Source: Papio anubis (taxonomy: Eukaryota > Chordata > Mammalia > Primates > Cercopithecidae). Taken from it: a stretch of 64,000 nt of DNA. The first letter of the stretch is position 1. Every line of letters starts with the position of its first letter. The translations under genes and the position numbers were made by a program. This document shows, in pieces, positions 42,200 to 54,689 of this stretch. The DNA lies in contig NC_044989.1 of the NCBI RefSeq assembly GCF_008728515.1, positions 72,441,754-72,505,753 on the forward strand, read 5' to 3'. The notes beneath the pieces were generated by a model. That model did no database searches. It worked only from the letters and a program-made list of their open reading frames with translations, and had not been told where the DNA came from.

Positions 42200-44101
42200 T
42201 GTATTGTCCTGTTTCCCCTCCCACCACACCAGCACACATCTCCAGGAGCCATGAGATTCTGTCCATACGGCAGCTTCCTCTTTGTTTAATGTCCATGCTC
42301 TGACAACTAAAGCCAACAACAGAGGGAGCTGTCAATTTTATGCTCAATTTTGTATAGTTTTGGCCCTGAATTTTTTCAATTGATGCTAATTTGCTTTCTT
42401 TTCCCTAAAACCATTTCTAATTCCTCCAACCGGAGCCAAACAGAAAGGGGGAAATTGTCCAGGATCAAGGCGACCACTTGGCCCTACTGGCCAGGGAGTC
42501 CAGAGGCAAAGACACCAGGAGGCAGCGAGCAGGAAGCAGGGCTGTGTGTTCAGGGACCAGCAGGGTTTGCTAAAGTCCTCCCAGCCTCTGGCCTGCACCT
42601 TGAGCCGTCTAGCCTGAGGGACAAAGCGCAGCATTTCGCCTCAGGGAGCTCTTTGCTCTTAGACCTGTTCTGGCTTGCTGGCACGAAGGAGTCCTTGGAA
42701 AACTCAGCTCTCGGCTCCTTCTCATTCTTCCCAGGGTCTCGGGCTGGCTCCCTTCTGTTCTAAGTCTTCTTGGTACACTGCCTGACAGTGACGGGGCCCT
42801 TTGCCTGAGAGATCCCAAGTCCCATGGGGAAACGACATTTCTGAGGGGCTGTGGAGGAGAGGGACCTGGGGGGCAGGTCCTGCCCAGACCCTTCTCTGGA
42901 GCCAGAGCAGAAACTGCGACTCTGGTGGGTCAGGGATGCCCCTTTCCCCTGGAACCCAGCTTGCGGCCCCAGGTATTCGTCCCGAGGCCTAGGTGCCTAC
43001 CCTTCTCCCACTTTGTGCCCTCCCTCCAGAGCCAGCACCACAAGATCGGCAGCCCTCGTCCAGTGCTCAGTCCTCAAGGGCAGCTTAGAGGGCGCTCCCT
43101 GCCTGTGCCCTGGCTGTTCTGACGGGCTGGGATCCCTGCTGTCCAGGCTGGGCGGGGGTGGGGGTGTATGGTGGCACTCAACCCAGCTCGGCTTGGAAAT
43201 CAACACGGTACCAGGCATTCTGCCTTTCTAGAGCCTGTAGGGGCTAAACTCTCCTTCTCCCCCAACCCCTTGCAGCTTTGAGGGCTCTGAGGCTGTGTAG
43301 AGAATGCACTGACCCCTCGAAAGCCACTGCCTGCCAGAAGCCCAGCCAGCCCACCCGCCCCTTGGAGAGACCATCCTGCTGTTTCAGTGCTGCCGAAGCA
43401 GAGCGCAGTTCTGGGTTCTGTGCGTTTATTTCTTAAAGGCTGCCTTCTCCTCCTTCTTTCTTCCTTAGTGCCACTTGCTCCCACCCCACCCCCAGGTATC
43501 TTCAGATGTTGATTTTCATTTTGTTTTATAGATAGCAACCACTATACAGCCATCTCTACCTGGCAGAGCCAGATGTCGGCACAGCCTGGCCCCTCACTCC
43601 CAGCCCCTCGGAGAGGAACAGCGAGGAGGGAGCCCCCATCCACTCCCCTGCAGCCCTCTAGGAAGGGGGTGGCCTTTGGGAAAGAACTTTGCTTCTTTCT
43701 CCTTTGCCTGAATATGTACCAAGCCTCACGTCATACCTCATCTCAGAAATCTCAGCTTCAGAGACTTGCCTCAAAAGGAATTTTCAAAAAGAAGTGGAAA
43801 TACCCCTATCGTCCCCTGTCAGAGCCCCCAACTCAGTCCTTTTCCTCCCACCCCACACCCAACCCCAGCAAAAGCAATCCAAAAAAGGACTTGCCAATGG
43901 AGAGGACGGATAGGTGCGAGGAACGCAGCTGACAGCTGTGTCCAAATCGGCACTGCCTGGAAAAGAGTAGCCTGCTCGGTGGCAATGGGACACCGGCAGT
44001 GCCCCAAGCTGGCTGTGGCTGGCAGCGACACTGCCGCAGTGATGGCGTTCCCTCAGGCCCGGGGAGCCAAGAGCCCTTTATAGCCTGAAACCTGCCCTGG
44101 C

Positions 44102-44118
44102 ACCGCCCACTGGGCGGT
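44102..44118. promoter_or_regulatory. Perfect 8-bp palindrome with two GC/GLI-like boxes
   Basis: ACCGCCCA, one C, then TGGGCGGT is a perfect inverted repeat. The arms resemble Sp/KLF GC-boxes and weaker GLI sites. Its role is unknown. Confidence 0.35.
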
Positions 44119-44263
44119 TGCAACAAGGGCCTGCAACTAGGGGAGTCTCTAGGAGCTGAGAGGGCATTCGTCCCAGGACCCCAGGGCCAGGGCCCCACAC
44201 ACAAGAATCTGGGATTCAGCCTCTTCCCACCAAGGCAACTGTATGTCCTGGCATGTGTACGAG

Positions 44264-44267
<4 letters not shown>

Positions 44268-44303
<36 letters not shown>
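44268..44303 (+). repeat. (TG)18 microsatellite
   Basis: Uninterrupted TG run of 36 bases. Confidence 0.95.
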
Positions 44304-44305
<2 letters not shown>

Positions 44306-45902
44306 CATGCGCTCGTGCTTAAATGTCCATTCAAAGACCTCAGATCTCATTCCCTCATCCTCTTTCTCTGGCAGTAACAGTTTTTGAAAGGATGGGGAGA
44401 GCAGTGTGTTTCTGCTCAGTTTATCAAATTACACTCAGTGACAAAGGACTGAAGTGCATTTTCTTGAAAGCTTGACAATTGGGATCCAGGAAGAAAAAAG
44501 AGGCATGACAGAGAACCCAGAGCTTTTGTTGAAGGTAAAACACGGATATGAAAAGCGGGGGGTGTGGTTGGGTGGCTTTCAGTGAATTTGTCTTCATGTT
44601 GCTTGGTGTTAAAAACTGCTTCCCCCCACCCTCCACACAAGCTACAAACATCTCACAGATCCCAGAAATCGCAAGATTGTTGATTTTTAAAAGGAACACT
44701 GTTCATTTTTGCACAGGCTGAATCAGACAAGCTGGTGCACAGCCTCCTCCCGCAGGGCCCCAGGTTCCCTTTCCAGCCTCCCATGCCAGAGAAGCCTCCT
44801 CTGGGAGGTCACTTACCAAGGTCCAGTGCCCTCCATACTGCTCACCTCAGCCTGTCCAGCCAGCTTCTCCTGAGGGGTACAGTTGAGACAGGAATGGGGT
44901 GGGCTTCTCCCTGCCATTCAAAGTTCCGTCCTGCACCTGAACTCCAAGGGTTGCTAGATAGAGAAGGATGGACTCTTGGGGGCAGGTTTGGGCTGGAAGC
45001 AGAGTACACAGGGGCCCTGGACTGTTTGTCTTAAAGTTTCGCATTCTTTGGGAGCAGAAGGGAAGCCAACAACCTAAGTGACCAGCCTCAGGTGCAGAAG
45101 GCTGAGCGGAAAAATATCCCCTTATCCAGAGCTTGGATACCTGAAGCAAGTCCACCCTGCCTGCTGTTCCCAGCTGGCTTTTGTTCATAATCCCACCACA
45201 GGCAGACCAGACAACTAACCAGCAGCCTCTCCCAGAGACCTCGCAGAGCAGAGCCAACCTGAGAATCTAGTTGGCAGAGCTCTCCATTCCCAAGTCCAAA
45301 ATGCTACCAAATCACTTCCTCTCACCTGAGGCTGAGACTCCTGCCCACTGCCTCTTCGGAGATGGAGGGGCAGAGCAAAGAGGCTGGGTGGTGGCCCGTC
45401 TGAACATCTATCTTTCTTCCCATGCCTACAGCCCAGCTCCAAGCACACAGGGGCCCTGCTACTGGAGCTTTAGCTAGTTTCTTCTCCAGACACTGGTGTG
45501 GTGGCTGGAGCATAAGAGAACAATTCCCAGTGAGACTCCCACTCCCCGTCTCCACTGTTCTGACAGCCAAGGTTATTCTGGCACATGCCTGTGAAGATTT
45601 CACCTGGTCCCCACTGACTGGGCCTGACCACTCTGTCCCAAGAAGTTCCAGGGAGAACTGCTGCCTCTCTAGCACATTCTGTCCATCAGCATCCCCAGCA
45701 AAGCTCTATGCTTTCTGTCAAACCCAGCTTCAATACAAGCTCCCTGGTCTCCCACCCCCAGCAACCAGATGGCAGCTCTGATATCTCTTCTGTATGGAAA
45801 ATCTGGAGCACCTCTGAGTCACTCTTCTAATTTTCCCTCCATTGGTTTCATTCTTTCCTCACTATCCTGCTCTTCCAAATTTATTAGTTCTTCATGCTTG
45901 CA

Positions 45903-46110
45903 AACAGGCAGAGTGGCTTAGTAGCTAAGAACAAGGGCTCTGGAGTCAGTTAGAAGTGGCTTAAAATCTGCTCTGTCACTTACTAGCTTGAGCAATATAC
46001 TTTACCTATCTAAGCCTCAGGTGCTTCTCCAGTGTGGAGAATGAGAGTTGAGGCAGGGAGACCAGTTAGGAGACTATGGTGATAACTCAGGTAATAACAA
46101 TGAAAGTGAT
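45903..46110 (+). mobile_element. MIR element
   Basis: The 'cagagtggcttagtagctaa' start, 'gggctctggagtcag' and 'cctatctaagcctcag' follow the MIR consensus order. Confidence 0.75.
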
Positions 46111-46124
46111 CATCATAGCACAGT

Positions 46125-46300
46125 AATATACACTAACACTTCTTGAGCACCTTCTTACCTGCGGGGCACTTTAAAAAGCACTTTGCTGATTTCAGCTGCC
46201 AACCCAGGCGGTGGGTCGGTGGGTACTATTATCCTTGCTCTGCAGAGGAAGACTCTGAGCCACTAAGTGGTTCAGTGGCTTGCCCAAGTTCATCCACCCG
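46125..46300 (+). mobile_element. MIR/L2-like ancient repeat
   Basis: Blocks such as 'cttcttgagcaccttcttac', 'gtactattatcc' and 'gtggcttgcccaag' are typical of MIR3 or L2 3' ends. Confidence 0.6.
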
Positions 46301-46940
46301 CACTTTTGAGGTTAAATTTAATCTCCTCTAAAATTCAAACCCATTGAATGTGGATTAGAATCTGAGCTGTTAGCTGGCATACTAAAGACTAAATGAAGCT
46401 AGTAGCAGGGATGATGAAGAGAAGTGTACAGATTTTAGAAATATTCAGAGTTAGAATTAAAAAGTGGACAGATTTGGCAACTGATTAGGGGTGGGAGCAG
46501 GTGGTGGGGAGCGAGGCCAGGATTCCAGGCTGGGGAACTGGGTGTGTGGTGATGATATGTAGTGAGCTAGGGAACTTGGGAGAAAGAGAAGACTTGGGGA
46601 ACAAGATGTTGAGTTTGGTTTGGGCCAGAGTAGGCTCCAGGTGGTGAAGGGATATGCCAATGGAACTGTCTGCTGGCTGCTGGACATAGAGGTCTGGAGT
46701 GCAGAAGACAGATCTGGGCAGGAGAGAGAGACTTGGACATCATCTGCATTCACATGCTAATGGGGAACACAGGAGTAGAGTACCTACACCGAGTGGAGAG
46801 AGCCCCAGAAACACCAGCATTGAAGACACAAAGAGAGGAGAGGAGTCTGGGAAACAGCAACGTCTTTCCTTTGCCCACACATCCTGGTTAGCCTCACTTG
46901 AAAGTGATTATTCCTTTTGTTTGTTTCCCCTTAGTACTTA
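46301..46940. other. Gene-free unique sequence
   Basis: Nothing recognised apart from the target-site copy for the Alu at 46923-46940. Confidence 0.45.
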
Positions 46941-47234
46941 TTTATTTATTTTTTGAGACAGTCTTGCTCTGTCACCCAGGTTGGGGTGCAGTGATGTGAT
47001 CTTGGCCTCACTGTAACCTCTGCCTTCTGGGCTCAAGCGATTCTCCTGCCTCAGCCTCCTGAGTAGCTGGGACTACAGGCATGTGCCACCGTGCCCAGCT
47101 AATTTTCACATTTTTAGTAGATAGAGGGTTTTGCCATGTTGGCCAGGCTGTTCTCAAATCCTGACCTCAAGTGATCCACCTGCCTCAGCCTCCCAAAGTG
47201 CTGAGATTACAGGCGTGAGCCATCATGCCCAGCT
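46941..47234 (-). mobile_element. Alu, full-length, antisense, with target-site duplication
   Basis: A complete inverted Alu from a T-rich tail to 'gagccatcatgcccagct'. The flanking 18-bp copies starting GTTTCCCCTTA at 46923-46940 and 47235-47252 differ at one base, a good target-site duplication. Confidence 0.92.
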
Positions 47235-47252
47235 GTTTCCCCTTAATACTTA

Positions 47253-50200
47253 GACTCTCAGGGTTATCAAGAAACTCGGAAGCTGGCAATTTCAGCCTCC
47301 ACTTGAAATTTGCATTTAGAGGCTAGTGAGGACAGAAGGGCAGGTGATAGATGAGGGAGAGGGAGGAGGATGGAGGTGCTTGGGCAAGGTCTCCACATGA
47401 TAATGCTAGTTATTAAAGCACCAGCTCAGACAGCCCTGGGCTAGGTATAGCCTCTGATGGGGATGAGGCATTGCTCTGAGCAACTGTGGGGAAGCTCCCT
47501 GGCAAGACCACGAAATGGAGACCAAAGGAGTGGGGGAAAGCTGGCAAAGCTTCCTCTGCTGGGTAGATGCATACATTCCTGCTCTCACAGATGCTCCTGC
47601 CCCTGCTCACAGAAATCCACAAGGTCTCTGCCCAAGACACACATGCCAGCTCCTCCCCATTCTCCATGAGCTGGTTCAGGGGCTGAGCTTCGTGGCTCTG
47701 AGACTCTTGCCTGGCAGGAGGAGGGCCACCCACCACTCTCAGGACCTTCCTACCCAGAGAAGCTTGGCTGCTATGTGAGGAACCCCACACTAGAGCACAT
47801 GTGGAGAGGAAAAAGGAAGTCGTGCTGGGATGGACCTGGGCATGGGGTGGGGCAGCCTTCTCAGAAGTCCACACCGATAGGAAAAGACCCTGCATGGCCT
47901 TCTACCTGGCCCCCAGCTGTGGGATGTGGGCTTCCCCCTCTGCTCAGCCTCTGAGCTCTCCCCACCAGGACCCAGTTCCCATGGGGCCATGATCAGTCTG
48001 GGGGACGCAAGCGTGACTATTACGGTGGAAGGGCAGCCCCAGGCTTAGAGCACTCATCAGCTGATCCCTGCAGCCCTGTTACAAGGCTTTCTCTCACCCT
48101 TCCTGTCCCTGTTTCTGCGTCTGCCTGATTACTGTCCACCCCCACCCCAGGGTAGCTGCAGCTGGGACATTTGGGCCAGAGGCTCCTACCAGCCCACCAC
48201 ATAACTAAGCAACTCAACTCAGGCCAAGGACCAGAGGAGTGAGCAGAGCTCATTCAACAGTGGAATGTGGAGTTGAATGGACCTAGTTCTGTCACTTACC
48301 AGTTATACAATCTTGGCCAAGTCACTTCACCTCTCTGAGGCGCAATTTTCTTATAAAACTGGAGAGAATAAGTCTTGCCTTACTGGATGAGTGATAGTTG
48401 TGAGAATCATGTACAAAGATAATGCATGCCAAGCACTTGGCAGGGTGTCAGACACACAGCCAGGACAGATTCACGGCAAAGCCAAGGAAGCTGAAGCTGT
48501 AGGGACCCTCATGTGTACAGGCTCCTTTCAAAGCCCTAGGGTAGTAATTTTTGTTATTTTCTTAAAAAAGTTTCCTCAAATCATACAAGCCTCAGGTTCC
48601 ACAAATCCAGGGACCTGAAAGGTAGTTGTTGCCTCTCTTGTCCCACCCCATTCTCAGTCCCCTCAACGTGTTTCCCATCCACTGAGGGAGAGTTGCCCAG
48701 TCTGGCCAGGGAGAGTTAAAATGAGCCCAAAGCAAGGCCTCAGCCTAGATGGAAAGCTGGCGTGAAGTCACCCTTCCATGTGAAGGTTGTCCTAGGCCTG
48801 ATCTCATTCCTAAACTGAGCTTGGCGCCTACTCCTCCCCACACTCTTTGCAGCAGTCAACCCAACCCAGAAACCCATTGAAGACATGCTCTGGAACTCTC
48901 CAAAGTTGTGGCAAACTCTGGGCACTGTGTCCCGATCCTGACAGAGGCTTTGCTCCAAAAATTATGACCTCCTAGAAGAGCCAGTTCTAGGGCTGTGCTA
49001 GGCAACGTGGGGGCTCAAGAATGGGCCTTAAGGAAAACAAAGGCAACTTGGCTGCTTTCTCTATTAGCACCTGTTCCCTAAGGAGCCTTGGAGGGAGTGG
49101 AGACACAGGGCTCCCTCCTCAGTGTCTGAGAGATGGATGGGGCTGATTTTTTCCACGATTCCTCCCCATAAATCTGATTTGGCCCCTCATCTGTCTAAGC
49201 CAGTCTCCATGGAGGTGTGCGGTAGTGATGAATGGGCTGCCTGACTAATGTGACTGTGGTGGCAGGGATTGGGGAGGGGCTCTGCCCTGATGGATGGTCC
49301 TCATGAGGGGATATTGCATTAGACACCCATAATGCAATCAGCAGGGCCATTAAGATACCAATTTGTTGCTTCTCCTTACCAAGGTGGGGCAGTGGATCTG
49401 GAAGATTAAGGAGGATGTCAGGACTTTGGAGACACCTGGGGGGATTTTGAGAGGGTGCAAGATTTCCCTGTTGGGGGCTGTTACTAGGAGAATAATATGG
49501 AGCCAAAGAAAGTGTAAGCTGAAAAGGGAAAACAAGGGAAGTGAGGCCCAGAGAGGTGTGACCTGTCTAAGGTCACTTCTGGAACCAGAAGAAAGAACTG
49601 GAATTAGAACTTGAGTCTTCTGCTTTCTGTGCCAAGGTAGCCAGGGATGGAGGAGGGAATGGGTTAGGAGGGGAGAGACAACCTCATTCTGGCCTCACTG
49701 CTGCTGGAGGCCTTCCCACTCCTCAAGAGGTTTACTGAGATGGGTGACACCGATGACTGCTTCTCTTCCAAAAGAAGGTGGTCCACTGTGGGTCCCTGTG
49801 GGGGGCACCCCACAGAGGGCACCATTCCAGACTACCCACTGCTGTGCTGCCCCACCTACCCACACTTGTTCTGATCTCTGTATTTTCCTCCTGTAATTTT
49901 AAAGTAGATGTCTAAACATTACACTGTCCAAGTCTTTCCTTATCCTTTTTAAAACAAAATGTTCTTTCCTGCTTAAAAGCTGTTAGCAGTTGCCTGTTGC
50001 CCTCAGGATTGGGGGCCTCACCCAGGCCGCACTCTGACTGCAGCCTCTGTCCCAGCCTCAGCTCTGGGCTCCCTTGACCTCACTCAGCTTCTCCTGTGAA
50101 GAAAGCATACCAAGCAGTTTATACTCCTAGGGCCTTCATTTAGAGTGGATGGGTAGGGAACCAATCTTCATACTCCTCAGTTTAACATTTCAGCCAGCGC

Positions 50201-50279
50201 GGGCTTTACTCTAGTTTCCTTTTCCTCTTCAATTGCCAGCCCCACTCTTGATCCTCAGCTTCTGCCCCCAGATACACAC
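47253..50279. other. Gene-free sequence with MIR fragments
   Basis: A MIR is listed separately at 48255-48460. Another MIR or L2-like piece lies near 49540-49620 ('gaggcccagagaggtgtgac'). No coding exon was supported. Confidence 0.45.
48255..48460 (+). mobile_element. MIR element
   Basis: 'ttctgtcacttaccagttat', 'cttggccaagtcacttcacc' and 'gcacttggcagggtg' follow the MIR order. Confidence 0.75.
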
Positions 50280-50760
50280 TCCATTGTGTTGGTGTATATG
50301 GATACATGGTGGTGGATATGTATCCTTGAAAACAGTGCTGTCTTATGTACGGATGCATTTTTAACTTTCATCAATGATCTTGCACTAAAGAGCTCTCTTG
50401 TTTGGATTTTTAAAGATATTTAACACTGTTTTGAGATTTATTCATGTTGCCTTATGTACTTCTAGTTTGTTATTTCTGACTGCTGCAAAATATACCCAAA
50501 TGTGCGTGACAGACACCTAGATTGTCTCCAACTGCTTATTTCGACAGTGGCAGTGAATTCATTTTCTCTGTGTGTTTAACCAGGAGGGAACTTACCAGGT
50601 CCTTGGGGATGTATGTACAAGTTCTGCTGGGTGACTCTCCAGAGAGGCTACTCTAGTCCAACTCTTCAGCAGCGCACAAAGGTGCCGCCTCCCTCATCCT
50701 CAACTTGCATGATTCCACTGTCTGATTTGTCAGTCTGACAGGTGTAAAGTGGCCTAAGCC
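50280..50760 (-). mobile_element. Old L1 fragment, antisense
   Basis: The plus strand resembles antisense L1M sequence, with phrases such as 'gagatttattcatgttgcc' and 'gactgctgcaaaatatac'. It is very diverged. Confidence 0.5.
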
Positions 50761-52134
50761 TTTACACATAGCAGTTACCGCTGCTCTGAACATATTTCCT
50801 TTTAATATCATTCTACTTTAAACATCCTCCTTTCACTGCCTGGTAAACTCCTAATTATGTTTCAAAATCCAAATCTAGTATCATATTCTTTGTGAAGTTT
50901 TCCAGTTTGCCATTCCTTCCTTGGTGCTCCTGAACACCCTGTGCAGACCATCCTAGCAATTATATCACTGTAAACCTTTCTTTCTCATTTATACAACCGC
51001 CACCGCCCCTGGCCCCCGGCGCCCGTCAACCTTGGCAATTAAGGCAGAAATTGTTCCTGCCTCAGGAAACCATGGGGTAGGGGGAGAGAGGAGGTGAGGA
51101 AGGAGTGAGGTAAGTTGTATAGGTAGGAGCTGGGAAGTCAAGCAGTTAATTTTATAATCCTTTCTCTTGATGGATTCAAAGGACTTGAAATACTGAAATT
51201 GTGCATGCTTCTTCACGGTTCCAGTGACTATGCTGTCAATAAGTGTTTTTCTGAACAAATTATCTCTTACATACTTCAGGATCTCACTCAATTCTATCTC
51301 AAACAGCTTTATCTTAGCGATTTCTAAATGTTTCTCCCTTTCTGTCTATAACCAAGCCAATATCTCTCTTAGCCTAGAGAGACTTTCCCTTAATGCCAAT
51401 GAACTCTGGGCTGACATTTCACAAAGATAGGATGCAAAGGAAAGAGCATAGTAATTCGAATTAGGAGACTCTGGGGAGTTCATGTACCCTTTCTTACACA
51501 ATGGAGCTAGGTTTGTTGTATTACACAACCATGCGATAGCACTGTGCGTCCATTCTCTTTCCTTCACCAAGGAAAAGGTATTCCAAAAAATACCTTCACA
51601 CATGGCCAAAATTGAATTCCCCATCTTCTTTCAAACCAATCCGCCTCTGGAATATTTTTGCTTTAGCAACTTTATCATTTTCCCACCTCCCTGGCTATTT
51701 AGTTAACTAGAAGTCCATTAATTCATTAATTCACCTTTCCAGTTGATGCTTAAATATGCTCCACATCTCCATCCTCATTTGCACTGTTCTCAGAGTAGAG
51801 GAATCTTCAGATTGGGTATGAGTTTATTTAGAGACAATGTGTACAATTTAAGTCATCTGCTAACCTGTTTTGGTAGGTTACATCCCACCCTCACTGCTTC
51901 TCCCCCATCTACAGACTCATCTGACGTGTTATAGGAATTGCAAATCATCAATGACCAGCACTCTATCTATCTTCCCCTGCTCCAGATGAAGTTAGTTTTA
52001 CAAGTTTTGTCAAGAAACAGATAATCCTTGATACACTAAAGCAAAGAGAGGGAGAATAAGATTTTTTCAAAAAAATTTTTCCTACATACCAAAACAAAAC
52101 CTTTTGAAGGCAGCATAGAAACAGTTATGTACAT
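50761..52134. other. Gene-free AT-rich sequence
   Basis: No gene or clear repeat recognised. Confidence 0.4.
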
Positions 52135-52456
52135 GGCTGGGCATGGTGGCTCACTCCTAGCATCTTAGGAGGATGAGGCGGGAGGATTGCTTGAATCCAG
52201 GAGTTTGATACCAGCCTAGGCAATATGGCGAGACTCTGCCTCTACAAAATATTTTTTAAAAGTTAGCTGGGCATGGCGGTGTGCACCTGTAGTCCCAGGT
52301 ACTCGGAAGACTGAGGTGGGAGGATTGCTCAATCCTGGGAAATTGAGGCTGCAGCGAGCTGTGATTGTGCCACTGCACTCCAGCCTGGGTGACAGAGTGA
52401 GACTCTGTCTCAAAAAAAATTAAAAAAAAAAAAAAAAAAAAGAAAAAGAAAAGAAA
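52135..52456 (+). mobile_element. Alu, full-length, plus orientation
   Basis: Both monomers and a long A tail are present. Imperfect flanking copies of a GAAACANTTANGTACA-type sequence suggest its target-site duplication. Confidence 0.9.
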
Positions 52457-53965
52457 CATTTAAGTACAGACAAATCTTATGAATATTTATATAAAAATCC
52501 TAAATTAAATGTCACCAAGTAAAATACAGATGTTTGCCAAAATAATAAGACATTTTGATTAAGCATGGCTGAAATCATAAATGAACCAAACAATGTTTCA
52601 ACTTAGGACTTTACTATATTAAAAGGCAAGGGAAAAAAGTGATTCCAATAGAGGCTAAAAGGAAGTATTTGATAACATTCAACACTAATTTCTTTTAAAA
52701 GCTAACAATAAAGTAGGAAGAGATGAAAACTCCCTTAACTTGATAAGCCTATAGCAAGTCTCACAATTAATAACTATCTTAGAAGCACTTCAACTGAAGC
52801 AAGGAGAGACAAGTTCTTACCATTACCACCATTATAAAAAACTGTCTGGTTGGCTCAGCCAATTAAATCAGAAAAAAATCAGAAATGCAAGGAAAAATCT
52901 AAAGCGTAAATATATAAATAGTAGTGATAGATCCTGGACAACTTTCTCAACTTCTTTCATGATTATTGCTCTTTTGGAGTGTTCTGTGTTTTCTTGGCTC
53001 AATTCAGGTAATACATATTTTTCTAGAAGCATCATCTATCTTCCTTTAGGTTTACAGATTTATTTCCACAAAATTGTATAAAGTATCCTCAACATTATTT
53101 ACATGAATATTAGGACTATCTACAAAAGAATTTTCTAGGGAATCAACTGCAAACCTATTAGATATAAGAAAAACATGTAATAACTTCTTTGGATACATGA
53201 TGAACATAATCAATAGCTTCCTCATGTGTTTATAATAATAAACTTGGAAATATAATTTCAAATATATAACAAATGTGCATATTCATGTGAATTCGTGTGA
53301 GTAATGTGAATTCATGAGTCATGTAAGACTTATGGGAAGAAAACATAATTCTTTGTGAAATACATAAAAAAGGACCTTAATAGAGACTTACCATGTTGGG
53401 ACGTCAGTTTCTCCAAAATTTAACAAATTCAATGTAATCCTAATCAAAATCCCCAAGAGATTTTCAAAATGATGCTTCACAAATTAATTCTGAAGCTCAT
53501 CTGTGAAACTAAACACACAAGGAGAGACTAGACATTTTTGAAAAAGATCAATAGTAGGAGACTTTCTCTAGCAAATATCAGAACATATTTTAAGGTTATA
53601 TAAATTATAATGATCTCATATTGGCACAGAAATAGACCAGAAGAATATAGAGTCTAGGCAGTGAGGAATGGGTTGACTGATAATAATAAGCACTTAGGAT
53701 CTTCAGATAGCCATTTGAAAAAAAGGTTATATTTGCATTTTATATAACCCCAAATAAAATCTAGACAGATTTAATATTTAAATATAAAATGAAACTAAAA
53801 TATTTTTATAATCTGGTGGTAGTGGTGGGTGAGAAAGCTTTCCTATGTAAGATGTAAAACTCAAGAGCTAAAGGAAAACACTGATGATTAAACTGCATTA
53901 AATTTCAAATGTCTGTCTGATGAAAGATGCCATAAACAAACATTACAAATAGGTGAAAGTGGAAG
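52457..53965 (+). mobile_element. Old L1 ORF2 fragments
   Basis: The stretch 'tgtaatcctaatcaaaatcc' and the following 'gaaatagaccagaagaatat' are typical plus-strand L1 ORF2. Upstream parts (52500-53380) look like further L1 but are weaker. All frames are broken. Confidence 0.6.
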
Positions 53966-54138
53966 GTATGGGTTAATAATTATGAAACTGTATGCAAGGG
54001 TTGAATAACTAAGTAAATAGCTAGTATATGATAGGAGACAAGATCTCACTCTTGGAGAGAGATGAGCAATAAGGAAAGACTAGAATGATCCCTGGGGTAC
54101 CGGATTACAGTAGGAGACATCAGTATGAACTCAAGTTT

Positions 54139-54163
54139 TATATATATATATATATATATATAT
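54139..54163. repeat. (TA)n microsatellite
   Basis: About twelve TA units. Confidence 0.95.
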
Positions 54164-54689
54164 GTAGCTTCATAACACAAACACACACACAGAGATGTAC
54201 AGATACAGAAACAACTAGAAATATTGCATATACATGCATTATCCTACGTAATACAGTATCTAGCTCTGTCTGCTGAGAACATAAAAGCAATGACACCCCA
54301 GGAACAATGAGCATGCCCAGCACCCAGATCTTGATTTTAAAACACCATTCTTCAGTAAAAGGAACCAGTGCTCCATGAAGAACTGGTTAATGCTAGGGCT
54401 GGGACAGGGAAAGTACAAGGTAATCTTGCAGCATCTTGAGTATCATAAAGCAAGGAAATCATCATCAAAAAACAAAAGGATAAGGGTATGTCAAAGGCAC
54501 ACAGGAGCCAATCTGAAAGAGTTCCCAGTGATCAAACCTGGAATAATTTAAGTAACCAAATAGGTAAGTAACATGGAATTGGATTATAATCCAAAGGACA
54601 GAATAAATACATAAGGCAAAGGATAGCTACATGGATCAATGGGAGAGAACTGAGAGTCCAGATATAAAGCCATACATATATAATTAATT

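Larger units (their letters stand above)
38846..45902. other. Unique upstream flank of CYP26B1
   Basis: No coding exon or RNA gene can be supported and no Alu, L1 or LTR is recognisable. Contents are the listed microsatellites, a degenerate minisatellite at 41181-41324 and a palindromic GC-box at 44102-44118. Confidence 0.5.

Noticed and set aside
43085..43095. CTCF-like core TAGAGGGCGCT
   Set aside because: The core is good, but the upstream CC(A) part of the motif is absent. Too weak to list as a site.
40602..44303. Regularly spaced repeats as a CRISPR-like array
   Set aside because: These are CA/TG microsatellites in vertebrate DNA with no repeat-spacer architecture.
49554..49579. Everted TGACCT-AGGTCA nuclear-receptor half-sites
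   Set aside because: They lie in a MIR/L2-like fragment whose consensus contains the AGGTCAC text, so chance origin is likely.
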